A stretch of DNA of 9,535 nt from CAZTKP01 sp964614215 (GTDB lineage Bacteria > UBP6 > UBA1177), in contig CAZTKP010000102.1 of assembly GCA_964614215.1 (NCBI GenBank), positions 1 through 9,535 on the forward strand, read 5' to 3'. Below are positions 1-7,332 of the stretch, in pieces. The notes beneath the pieces were generated by a model, which made no database searches, was not told the origin of the DNA, and saw only the letters and a program-made list of their open reading frames with translations. A program made the translations under genes and the position numbers. Position 1 is the stretch's first letter. Every line of letters begins with the position of its first letter.

Positions 1-1538
1 TCTTTTGTAAAAGGCTTAGTTATGCTGCCATTGAAGCCGTATTCTTCAGGATTGGACATTACAGGATCATCAGCGTATCCGCTGGAAACAAAGATCGGAA
101 TGTTTTTGTCTGTTTTTCTTATTTCTGTTACAGCATCGATCCCGCCCATACCTCCGGGAATTGTAAGATCAAATATCATGCCTGTTAAATTCTTTCCGTT
201 CTTGAGGAAATAATCAACTGCATCAGCCCCGTCGCTTTGTGTGACAACCGAATACCCCAGGTTTTCCATTATTTTGCCGGTAGTCATCCGAATGATCTCC
301 TGATCGTCCATAATGAGGAATGTGCCTTTTCCGATGTGTTCTGTGCCGATATCGTTTTTTTCTTCACTGACTGTTTTTGTTGTCGCAGGTAGAAAAACAG
401 TGAAAGTGCTGCCTTTCCCTTCCTCGGAAGAGACTTTAATATGACCGCCATGTCTTTTGACTATAGAAAAAGATGTAGCAAGTCCAAGACCCGCTCCCTT
501 TTCCTTCGTGGTAAAGAAAGGATCAAAGATCTTCGGCAGAATATCACTGCTGATCCCGCTCCCGCTGTCTTTTACTGATATGCTGACATACTTTCCCGGA
601 GCAAGGTTTTCATCGTTGTCTTCATTAATGCTGATATTTTCTGCGGATACTTCTATGCTTCCTCCATCTTTCATTGCCTGTTTTGCATTTATTACAAGAT
701 TATCAATGACTTGTCCGATCTGATTCCTGTCAAATTCGCATAGAAGAATGTCGTCTGAAATGTTGAATCTGCATGAGGTGTTGGAGCCGCTGAGGGCAAA
801 GTTCACAGTCTTTTTAATGAAAGGTGGAAGCTGATCTGTCTTTTTTACGGGTGTTCCGCCTTTTGCAAAGGTAAGGAGCTGCCCTGTAAGACTGCGTGTC
901 CTTTCAATTGAATCGGAGGCCTGAGAGAGATGTTTACGGATCTCTTCGTTGTCAGTTAGTTCCGATGCGATATCTATGTTGCTGAAAATTCCTGTTAGAA
1001 GGTTGTTGAAATCGTGTGCTATTCCCCCGGCTAAAATGCCTAGTGATTCAAGTCTCTGCGCTGTCTGAAGGGCCTCTTCCGCCTTTTTTCTACGGGTTAT
1101 ATCAACATTGAATTCCGCAACAAGCCACTTTCCATCTAAATCTTTAAAAGGAATGGTGTGGACTTCCACGATCCTTCCGTTTTCTGACGGCATGAGTTCC
1201 TCATAAACAATAGTTGTCTTTTTCTTTAAAGCTTCAGGGATGCCGCAGTTCTCACAGGGCTCAGTTCTTCCCATAAAATATTCATAACATTTTCTGCCGG
1301 TGGGATTGCCGTAAACTTTCTGCCAGGAGGGGTCTACGTACTGCAGATTAAAATCCGTATCGGTGATGTTTATATTGGTATTCGTTGCTTCAAGCACATA
1401 ATTGAGAAACTGTCTTTCCTTACTTAACTCCTTAGATGTTTCGCTGTATTTTTTTATTAGACGAAGACAGAATAAAGATGATCCTGTAAGAAGCAGAACT
1501 AAGACTGTAAAAGCTATTATAATTCCAACGCTGGTCAT
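1..1538 (-). CDS. PAS-domain hybrid histidine kinase with receiver domain (3' end cut by window)
   Basis: A two-component sensor that should autophosphorylate on His and pass phosphate to its own receiver domain. I translated 512 codons without a stop. Order: one membrane span (residues about 4-26), PAS domain (about 42-150), HisKA with GILAGGIAHDFNNLL and the phospho-acceptor His175, HATPase with N-box N280/N284, G1 DSGSG at 324-328, F-box FDPFFTTK at 338-345 and G2 GAGLGLA at 348-354, then a receiver domain with acidic pair D411-D412, phospho-acceptor D457, and K508 in TKPF. All catalytic residues are present. The PAS carries Cys84, Cys95 and Cys98. The ATG is the first possible start: an in-frame TAG lies four codons upstream. 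The Shine-Dalgarno is weak. Only the end of the receiver (perhaps 10-20 residues) should be missing. Signal and output partner cannot be told from the window; no separate DNA-binding regulator is adjacent on the visible side. Confidence 0.95.
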   Translation of the reverse strand, partial: MTSVGIIIAFTVLVLLLTGSSLFCLRLIKKYSETSKELSKERQFLNYVLEATNTNINITDTDFNLQYVDPSWQKVYGNPTGRKCYEYFMGRTEPCENCGIPEALKKKTTIVYEELMPSENGRIVEVHTIPFKDLDGKWLVAEFNVDITRRKKAEEALQTAQRLESLGILAGGIAHDFNNLLTGIFSNIDIASELTDNEEIRKHLSQASDSIERTRSLTGQLLTFAKGGTPVKKTDQLPPFIKKTVNFALSGSNTSCRFNISDDILLCEFDRNQIGQVIDNLVINAKQAMKDGGSIEVSAENISINEDNDENLAPGKYVSISVKDSGSGISSDILPKIFDPFFTTKEKGAGLGLATSFSIVKRHGGHIKVSSEEGKGSTFTVFLPATTKTVSEEKNDIGTEHIGKGTFLIMDDQEIIRMTTGKIMENLGYSVVTQSDGADAVDYFLKNGKNLTGMIFDLTIPGGMGGIDAVTEIRKTDKNIPIFVSSGYADDPVMSNPEEYGFNGSITKPFTK

Positions 1539-1569
1539 TGTGTACGCCTATTGCTGAATAAAGCTGGAA

Positions 1570-1598
1570 ATTATAGCACTTTTTTAAGAGTTTGGCAA
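1570..1598 (-). promoter_or_regulatory. sigma70-type promoter of the hybrid histidine kinase
   Basis: Read on the minus strand: -35 TTGCCA (1593-1598), 17-base spacer, extended -10 TGC-TATAAT (TATAAT at 1570-1575). The -10 is perfect and the -35 matches five of six. It predicts transcription starting near 1563, with a leader of about 25 bases. It implies the kinase is transcribed separately from the small exported gene upstream of it. Confidence 0.75.
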
Positions 1599-1644
1599 AA
1601 AAGACAATGTTTTAGGACAATTTTCTGTAGAGAGTTTTTTTAAA

Positions 1645-1884
1645 TTATTTTTTGCCGGGTTTCTTTTTGGCAGAGAAGCACCTTTTGCAGAATTTGTAGC
1701 CTTTCTTCTTTGCTTCATCCTCGTTTTTCAGTACGACGGATGCACTTTTAGAATTGTAATAGCGGCATCCCTCTTTGTGACACACCTTTGTTTTGGGATT
1801 GCAGTGCAGATCTCCGGCTGAGACAGAGAGGAACATAAACATAATTACGATAACTGTGAAAAATCTAACAAAACTTTTTTTCAT
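1645..1884 (-). CDS. small exported protein with Ada-type Cys4 metal-binding motif
   Basis: A 79-residue protein. Residues 1-23 form a signal peptide (MKK, hydrophobic core, VSA before Gly24), so it should act outside the inner membrane. The mature part has C35-x4-C40-RYY, an acidic EDEA segment, then GYKFCKRC with C66 and C69. This resembles the zinc-binding domain at the N terminus of the DNA-methylation repair protein Ada (PF02805 type), which ends in a similar GFRPCKRC. Cys28 and His36 are additional possible ligands. No DNA-binding or methyltransferase domain follows, and the C terminus is a short lysine-rich tail, so it is not an Ada repair protein; metal binding is inferred and the role is unknown. 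The start is supported by GGAG six bases upstream of ATG. It has its own promoter and lies in line with, but probably separate from, its two minus-strand neighbours. Confidence 0.85.
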   Translation of the reverse strand: MKKSFVRFFTVIVIMFMFLSVSAGDLHCNPKTKVCHKEGCRYYNSKSASVVLKNEDEAKKKGYKFCKRCFSAKKKPGKK

Positions 1885-1919
1885 GACATTCTCCGATAAA
1901 AATTACTAACAAACATTAG

Positions 1920-1947
1920 ATTTTATCTTATTTGTGTTCCGTGTCAA
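1920..1947 (-). promoter_or_regulatory. sigma70-type promoter of the small exported Cys4 protein
   Basis: Minus strand: perfect -35 TTGACA (1942-1947), 16-base spacer, -10 TAAAAT (1920-1925, five of six). Start of transcription predicted near 1913, leaving a leader of roughly 28 bases that includes the GGAG ribosome-binding site. An imperfect palindrome centred on 1973 lies upstream of the -35. Confidence 0.6.
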
Positions 1948-2006
1948 TAAAATAAAGTTAGGGGCTCCGGGTGACCTGGAAATAAAGAGAAAAAAATTTG
2001 GTTGTG

Positions 2007-3887
2007 TTACGGTTTGTGAATAATGATGGAGTAGAATGCATCAATAAAATCACGGTACTTCTTTGATTTGGATTTTCTTCTGAAGCGAAGTTGTTTGTCT
2101 TTTGTTCTGTATTCAATTATTCCCCTGTTATAACCGATAAACTGAGGGCTCTTCATCTTTGAGAACAGACTCTGTCCCCAGTATCCTTCGGGAATTTCCT
2201 GTCCTAATAGATGAAGTATTGTGGGGGCAAGATCAAGCTGTCCTGAAAGAATCTCTTTGTCATAGTCGGGTAGTTTTGCTGCTGATATGAAAGCAAGAGG
2301 AGTTCGCCCGAGATTTGTGTTCTCGATTCCAGGAATGCGTCTAACAACGTTGTTATAGGGACAGGCATGGTCAGCAGTAGCAATAAAAAGAGTGTCTTCA
2401 GTAAAAAGACCTTTTTCTTTTACCGTTTCCATAGTCTTAAAGAGATCAAAATCGTGGTTATAAACGGATTTCATCCACCTGTAGGCACTTTTAAACTCGC
2501 TGTAATCTGAAGGAGTCTCAGGATATTCCGTCGTTCTGAAGCCGTATTCAGCTCTGCCGTGAGGTGGATGTGTGTCTATTCCCAGAATGACAATAAAAAG
2601 TTTCTTATCTTTATATTCTTCAAGAAGATCTACAAGTTTTTTAAGCATGATCCTGTCGCTAACACCCCAGTCGTAGATATATTCGTCATTTTCAGGGAAC
2701 TGTGAGAAGTATTCGCGGGCAATTATCTGTTTAAATCCGAACTTCTGAAAAATAATATTCTCCCCGGCATAGTATTTTGATGCACTGCGGAGAAAAATGG
2801 TTTCATATCCGAGTTTTTTAAGAATATTGGGAAGGGTGTTCTGATGATAACCGGCAAGTATCATATCGTAGTTGGGATGACTGCTTAGTGTTGAGGTCAG
2901 AGCCTGGAGAGTAGGAGAGGCTGCGGAAAAATAGTTTGTCATCATAAGGCCGCTTATCTCATCGTTTTCATAGAAACGTGTCCGGGTGTTAACAGTAATT
3001 TTGTCATTATAGCGACTGAAAAAATCCAGAGAAATGGACTCTGAAGCAAACCAGACAATTTTGTTAAAAGGTTTTACATCTATTTTTTCATACGCTCTTT
3101 TCCCGAGAGGAAGATCGTATTTTCTGATGGCCTTTTTCATCGGTTCAGAAGATTCAAGAAGCTTATATCTGCCACTGTCTTTTGACAGGAAAACTTCTTC
3201 AACAAAATTTATCAGACTGTTTTGAGATGCATACCGTACCTGCTGATTTTTGCAGCGGAGGATGTAGTGAACGTTCTTGTCCTCGTTGCCTTTGAACTTG
3301 CCTGAATGTTCCTCACTTTTTTTAATGAACAGCTCTGTGGGGTTAATAAGGATAATGCATGCTGCAAAAACTGCGTATCTGAAAATATCGGCAAACCTGA
3401 AATCCTTGCTGGTTTTCTTAAAAAGTCTGTAAGCACCGTATGAAGCTGCAATAAACACGAGCAGCATCAGTATGGAGTAGATGTTTACAAAGCCTGCAAT
3501 TGAGTACCATGATATAAGGTTAAGAAAGTGATCCTCGAAAAGAGTATTCCCGAAAAAGTAAACCGTCATGTCCTGACCGATGAGATAGAGATAGATTATC
3601 ATGAAAGTCACGGCGGGAAAATTGATCCTGAAAATAAATTTCAGCAGCATTACCGAACTGAGATATAGGAAAATATCGAAGAACAATCTCTGCAGCATGC
3701 CTGAGATCAGAATGTGATCGGCCAGGGCAAAGTTATGTTTATACTGGATGATCCCGAAATATGTCAGTTCCAGAACTAAAAGTGGAATTACAAGAAGAAA
3801 CGGGGATGCCTTAAATGGAGACAAAAGGGACTTCAGGGCTATCCATGACCGGGAGAGAACTTTTTTTGCTATCGGTTTAAATCTCAT
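2007..3887 (-). CDS. LtaS-like membrane sulfatase/phosphotransferase family protein
   Basis: 626 residues of the alkaline-phosphatase superfamily (sulfatase fold, PF00884), resembling lipoteichoic acid synthases and phosphoethanolamine transferases that act on the outer face of the membrane. About five membrane spans occupy the first 190 residues (around 29-48, 58-86, 90-112, 125-155, 166-183); the catalytic domain follows from about 275. Visible signatures: WFASES with E283 as likely metal ligand, SPT at 324-326 with Thr326 as likely nucleophile, DWGVSD at 406-411, GIDTHPPHG at 436-444 with H440/H443, TADH at 504-507 with metal ligands D506 and H507, and the family's LDLAPTILHLLG at 551-562. 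The catalytic set looks complete. Donor and acceptor cannot be assigned: phosphoglycerol, phosphoethanolamine or sulfate ester chemistry are all possible. The C terminus is basic (about 599-610). It has its own promoter, divergent from the ankyrin gene. Confidence 0.9.
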   Translation of the reverse strand: MRFKPIAKKVLSRSWIALKSLLSPFKASPFLLVIPLLVLELTYFGIIQYKHNFALADHILISGMLQRLFFDIFLYLSSVMLLKFIFRINFPAVTFMIIYLYLIGQDMTVYFFGNTLFEDHFLNLISWYSIAGFVNIYSILMLLVFIAASYGAYRLFKKTSKDFRFADIFRYAVFAACIILINPTELFIKKSEEHSGKFKGNEDKNVHYILRCKNQQVRYASQNSLINFVEEVFLSKDSGRYKLLESSEPMKKAIRKYDLPLGKRAYEKIDVKPFNKIVWFASESISLDFFSRYNDKITVNTRTRFYENDEISGLMMTNYFSAASPTLQALTSTLSSHPNYDMILAGYHQNTLPNILKKLGYETIFLRSASKYYAGENIIFQKFGFKQIIAREYFSQFPENDEYIYDWGVSDRIMLKKLVDLLEEYKDKKLFIVILGIDTHPPHGRAEYGFRTTEYPETPSDYSEFKSAYRWMKSVYNHDFDLFKTMETVKEKGLFTEDTLFIATADHACPYNNVVRRIPGIENTNLGRTPLAFISAAKLPDYDKEILSGQLDLAPTILHLLGQEIPEGYWGQSLFSKMKSPQFIGYNRGIIEYRTKDKQLRFRRKSKSKKYRDFIDAFYSIIIHKP

Positions 3888-3915
3888 TGTATTCTCTTAA
3901 ACAATTTTCTTCAGG

Positions 3916-3944
3916 AAATTAGCAGAGTGTTAGATTTTTGTCAA
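3916..3944 (-). promoter_or_regulatory. promoter of the LtaS-like gene
   Basis: Minus strand: perfect -35 TTGACA (3939-3944), 17-base spacer and a weak -10 TAATTT (3916-3921) preceded by TGC, giving an extended -10. It predicts a leader of about 20 bases. It sits back to back with the plus-strand ankyrin promoter, the two -35 boxes being 27 bases apart. Confidence 0.5.
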
Positions 3945-3971
3945 CTGGCAGGGTCTTTTGTTCAGGATTCA

Positions 3972-3999
3972 TTGATTCAATTTCCAAAAACAGTAAAAT
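3972..3999 (+). promoter_or_regulatory. promoter of the first DUF4388-ankyrin gene
   Basis: -35 TTGATT (3972-3977, four of six), 16-base spacer, -10 TAAAAT (3994-3999, five of six). Support comes from comparison: the paralogue at 7500 has the same TTGATTCA and an AGTAA(A/G)AT -10 region at almost the same distance from its start codon (45 versus 44 bases). Confidence 0.6.
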
Positions 4000-4032
4000 A
4001 TTATGTACTTTATTTTGAGCTGAGACCAAAAA

Positions 4033-4047
4033 GGGAGAAACGTATTG
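4033..4047 (+). promoter_or_regulatory. ribosome-binding site fixing a TTG start
   Basis: GGGAG at 4033-4037 followed by seven bases and TTG at 4045. The TTG start is supported by the paralogue, where GGGAG is followed by seven bases and GTG, and where both proteins then read (M)AK-x-LLK. Confidence 0.75.
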
Positions 4048-6369
4048 GCAAAATATCTTTTAAAAAATATTGTTATTCTGGATTTATTTAAGAATACCGT
4101 AAAAGAGTTCCCGGAAGGGTATATCCATTTTGAAAAGGATGATGAATGGCGAAGGGTCTTCTTCAGCAATGGAAAAATTACAAGTGCATCTTCAAGCTGT
4201 AAGTCTGATTATCTCGGACAGTATCTCATGTCTTTCGGAGTTCTTGATCCGACGCAGTTCGAATCAGCATATAAGGATGGTTTTGAAACTAAGGAAAGTA
4301 TGGATACAGTGCTTAACTATGTTTCTCCTGATGTTCTTAAGCCGCTTATTCATGAAAAAATAATAAACACTATCTTTATAGCTACAAGATGGCCTGAAGG
4401 AGAGTATTCTGTTGTCTGTGAAAAACAGGATAAATATTACGATGTAGATGTTGAGCTTACGATTAAGGAAATTGAGACAGGGTTGAAGGAAAGGATCGAA
4501 GAATTCCAGAATATTCTTGAAACTGTTCCTGAACTGGGGTCACGTCCGAAGATCGATTATATGGAGTCTAGGGGGTTTTCAATCTCCCATCAAAAGGAGA
4601 CAATTCTTAACTACATAGTGTCAGGAAAGACAATAAATGATATTATGTCATCACTTCCCGCTCATAACTATCTGCTTTTAAAATGCATTTTCCAGCTTGT
4701 GCGAATGGGGATACTTCTAAAAGGAACAGGATCGCCTCTTTCTAAAGAAGAGATAATAAAATTAGTAAATGACTCTAAGAAGAGTAAAAAAACGGATGTG
4801 CCGGTTCTCAACTATTCTCTTGATTCATCTGTAATTGAAAAGACTCAGATGGAAATTGGAGAACATAAATATAGAGCGGAAATAAATAAATACAGAAAAC
4901 TAAGTGAAGAGTTCCCTGAAAATTCGCTTTACGTGAGTCTATATGAGAAAGCTAAGTCCTTTTTCACAGTATATTTCTACAGCAACAGACTGTCTCCTTT
5001 TTCTGTTCTGGAAGCAATTGATATAGTTGAGAAAGTTCCTGATCTCTCGGAAGTGGATATAGAAGTTTTTTATGAGGTCAGAAAAAATGAAGAAGAAGGA
5101 ATATCGATTAAAAATCTGATTAGTTCAATGCAGGAAAGACATGAGGTGGATATTCTCGTTTCTGTCGGGAAATTAATGGATTTTGAAGTTATCAGAGAAT
5201 CTGAACCGAACTTTTTTATAGATGCAGTAAAGCTTGGAAGAAATGATTGCTACGAGAAACTTTTCAACAAAAAAGAAAGGAATGATCTGTTTGATATTAA
5301 TATTTGTGAAAATCTGACTCCTTTAATGCTTTCTGTCGTAACAGCCAATTATCCTAAGGAGATTGCGGAGGAGCTGGGTGTTAACAGTTCTGAAATAGGA
5401 GAAAAAAAGGTTATTCATGACTACAAGATGACCCCGCTTATGCTTTCAGCTATGCTCGGGAATTATGAAGCTGCCGAATTTTTGCTGTCAAACAATGTTA
5501 AGATAGACAAACATAATGGAAACGGTGTAACGCCTTTAATGCTTGCTCTGGAAAATAAACACGATGATGTTGCAAGTCTGCTCCTTAGGAAAGGCGCGAA
5601 TGTCAATGCAGAAAATAAGCACGGATATTCAGCTTTAATGATAGCTGCTTCAAGGGGATTGTCCCATATCGTTGATTACATGATAAGACTCGGCGTTGAT
5701 GTTAACCACGTTAATGTTCATGGGCAGACTGCTCTGATAAGTGCTCTCAGATTCAATCATGAAGATGTTGTTGTAAGTCTTATAGCTGCAGGAACAGATC
5801 TCAACAATAAGGATGAAGAAGGGAGAGCTCCTATTGATTATGCTGAATCGGTTGCTGTAACAGAGTTGATAAGAAAAGGCGCAAGACATTCCAAACAGAT
5901 TAAACGCAAGAGGCTTAAAAAAAGGAAAAGGGAACTTCAGGCATATAAGAGAAATCTTGTTAAGGATGAAAAAGAGGTTGTGCCGGGTTCATTTCCTGTT
6001 TTTGTGTTCGGGACACTTGTTTTAGTTACGGCATTGATAAATGTATATCTTCTGTTTTTTTCTGATGACAGATATAAAATGTCGGCACAGGCTGAAAGTG
6101 TTATGGAGCAACTTGGAGAGGACTACTGTTTGAAATTTAAGGAATGCAGATCAAAAATTCCTAAGCATGTTCTAGATAACTGTAATAAAATGGGGAAGGA
6201 TAAGGTTTCTGAATATTTTAAACTTGCCCAGTCATGCGGACAGAACGCTGTCAGAGAATGTAGCGAATGCATAAGAACTTTAAAATGTGAAGAATTCAGA
6301 CAATTAAACGGTTTTAATCTCTCGGATTACTGTTATGAATGTATAAATGCCTGTGAGTATCATAATTAG
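4045..6369 (+). CDS. DUF4388/PATAN-like, ankyrin-repeat membrane protein with Cys-rich C-terminal domain (copy 1)
   Basis: 774 residues, function not recognised. Residues 1-130 look like DUF4388 (PATAN-type): PEGYIHFE, then a VFFSNGKI strand pair, SSS, DYLGQYLMSFGVL and a helical part ending in RWPEGEYSV. Residues about 184-229 look like the winged-helix segment that often follows this domain; 340-386 may be a second one. Ankyrin repeats begin at 462: four full 33-residue units (462, 495, 528, 561) and a partial fifth to about 613, with a diverged one possible near 424. A strongly basic stretch (617-642) precedes one membrane span (650-672). By the positive-inside rule the ankyrin part is cytoplasmic and the last 102 residues, with ten cysteines, lie outside and may form disulfides. 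TTG start, supported by GGGAG and by the paralogue at 7500. Convergent with the pilin-like gene, seven bases away. Likely a cytoplasm-to-envelope adaptor or sensor; that is inference. Confidence 0.85.
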   Translation: MAKYLLKNIVILDLFKNTVKEFPEGYIHFEKDDEWRRVFFSNGKITSASSSCKSDYLGQYLMSFGVLDPTQFESAYKDGFETKESMDTVLNYVSPDVLKPLIHEKIINTIFIATRWPEGEYSVVCEKQDKYYDVDVELTIKEIETGLKERIEEFQNILETVPELGSRPKIDYMESRGFSISHQKETILNYIVSGKTINDIMSSLPAHNYLLLKCIFQLVRMGILLKGTGSPLSKEEIIKLVNDSKKSKKTDVPVLNYSLDSSVIEKTQMEIGEHKYRAEINKYRKLSEEFPENSLYVSLYEKAKSFFTVYFYSNRLSPFSVLEAIDIVEKVPDLSEVDIEVFYEVRKNEEEGISIKNLISSMQERHEVDILVSVGKLMDFEVIRESEPNFFIDAVKLGRNDCYEKLFNKKERNDLFDINICENLTPLMLSVVTANYPKEIAEELGVNSSEIGEKKVIHDYKMTPLMLSAMLGNYEAAEFLLSNNVKIDKHNGNGVTPLMLALENKHDDVASLLLRKGANVNAENKHGYSALMIAASRGLSHIVDYMIRLGVDVNHVNVHGQTALISALRFNHEDVVVSLIAAGTDLNNKDEEGRAPIDYAESVAVTELIRKGARHSKQIKRKRLKKRKRELQAYKRNLVKDEKEVVPGSFPVFVFGTLVLVTALINVYLLFFSDDRYKMSAQAESVMEQLGEDYCLKFKECRSKIPKHVLDNCNKMGKDKVSEYFKLAQSCGQNAVRECSECIRTLKCEEFRQLNGFNLSDYCYECINACEYHN

Positions 6370-6376
6370 CTAGACG

Positions 6377-7332
6377 TTATTTCTTTTTACCGCCACTGTT
6401 TCCGCCACTATTGCTACCACTGTTACCACCGCTGTTACCACCACTGTTACCACCACTGTTTCCGCCACTATTGCCACCGCTATTGCCACCGCTGTTGCCA
6501 CCGCTGTTTCCGCCACTGTTTCCGCCACTGTTTCCGCCACTGTTTCCGCCACTATTTCCGCCGCTGTTGCCACCGCTGTTTCCGCCGCTGTTTCCGCCGC
6601 TGTTGCCACCGCTATTGTCGCCGCTGTTGCCACCGCTGTTTTCGCCGCTGTTGCCACCGCTGTTTCCGCCACTGTTTCCGCCACTGTTTCCGCCACTGTT
6701 TCCGCCACTGTTTCNNNNNNNNNNNNNNNNNNNNNNNNNNNNNNNNNNNNNNNNNNNNNNNNNNNNNNNNNNNNNNNNNNNNNNNNNNNNNNNNNNNNNN
6801 NNNNNNNNNNNNNNCTGTTTCCGCCACTGTTTCCGCCACTGTTTCCGCCACTGTTTCCGCCACTGTTTCCGCCACTGCTGGAAGAGCCGTGGTACAGGTC
6901 ATACTTTGCTGTCATACATGCAAACTGGTAGTTGTCAGGGATCTGTGAATTAACGATTGGAACAGCATATGCGTATCTGTCAAATCTTGTGGGACTGCAA
7001 TCCTGATTAAATTTTACTTTAAATTCAAAGTACTTACCAAATGGCGTTCCGTTATTTGTTACAAAACCTGTATCTTCAATATTTTTAGGATAATTGTCCT
7101 GACATTTACCGTTGCTGCCTACCAACTCACACTTTCCGTTACTTTTCGGTGGTGCGTTGTCAACATATTCATCTATTCTGTTAACTAGAGCTCTAAGCAT
7201 TAAAGGTACTTCGGCTGTTCGGGCTTTTTTCGTGTAGTCTGCATAAATTACAATAGATATTGAGGCGAGAATATTCAGGATCGATATAACAATAAGTATC
7301 TCAACTAATGTAAAGCCTTTAAATTTTTTCAT
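6377..7332 (-). CDS. type IV pilin-like protein with long Asn-Ser-Gly-Gly repeat tail (contains assembly gap)
   Basis: The N terminus MKKFKGFTLVEILIVIS is a class III prepilin signal: cleavage by prepilin peptidase is expected after Gly6, leaving Phe1 and Glu5 (E11 here) and a hydrophobic helix to about residue 32. A 148-residue head with four cysteines (68, 77, 112, 139; two possible disulfides) is followed by GSSSS and a tail of NSGG units: five before the N gap and 27 after it, ending KKK and TAA at 6377-6379. The 100-N gap shifts the naive frame; both flanks are in the same repeat frame if the real gap is 5+12k bases, so I treat it as one gene. ATG at 7332 is chosen over an in-frame GTG at 7341 because that GTG is part of the Shine-Dalgarno. 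Whether it is a major pilin, minor pilin or secretion pseudopilin is unknown; no pilus assembly gene is in view. Confidence 0.85.
6389..6876 (-). repeat. 12-bp coding minisatellite (NSGG units)
   Basis: Tandem 12-base units reading AAC AGT GGC GGA on the minus strand. There are 27 complete units at 6389-6712 and five at 6817-6876, separated by unknown bases. The five units upstream and four downstream of the gap are identical in sequence, while units nearer the C terminus vary mostly at third positions (AGC/AGT, GGT/GGC/GGA). Three units have altered fourth residues (NSGE, NSGD, NSGS). Since 12 is a multiple of three, gain or loss of units keeps the frame. Confidence 0.97.
6715..6814. other. 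assembly gap of exactly 100 N inside the minisatellite
   Basis: A run of 100 unknown bases. The round number points to a scaffold placeholder, not a measured length. It falls between identical repeat units, the expected place for a short-read assembly to break. Repeat phase on both sides demands 5+12k bases. Confidence 0.97.

Noticed and set aside
22..723. Short plus-strand reading frames at the left end
   Set aside because: They lie antisense to the receiver and ATPase domains of the histidine kinase, whose motifs are intact.
1960..2006. Rho-independent terminator after the LtaS-like gene
   Set aside because: The T-run on the minus strand has no GC-rich stem before it, and the nearby palindrome has only a one-base centre, so it cannot fold as a hairpin with its full stem.
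6370..6714. Ala/Val/Thr/Glu-rich C terminus of the naive 323-residue pilin translation
   Set aside because: Artefact of the 100-base placeholder gap. The NSGG frame on both sides is the coherent one and ends in KKK plus TAA at 6377-6379.
6389..6876. CRISPR-like array
   Set aside because: Units are 12 bases, directly adjacent and coding, with no spacers.
6411..6953. Plus-strand Leu/Pro/Phe-rich reading frame
   Set aside because: It is the complement of the NSGG minisatellite; any 12-base repeat without stops opens several frames. It has no credible ribosome-binding site and spans the N gap.
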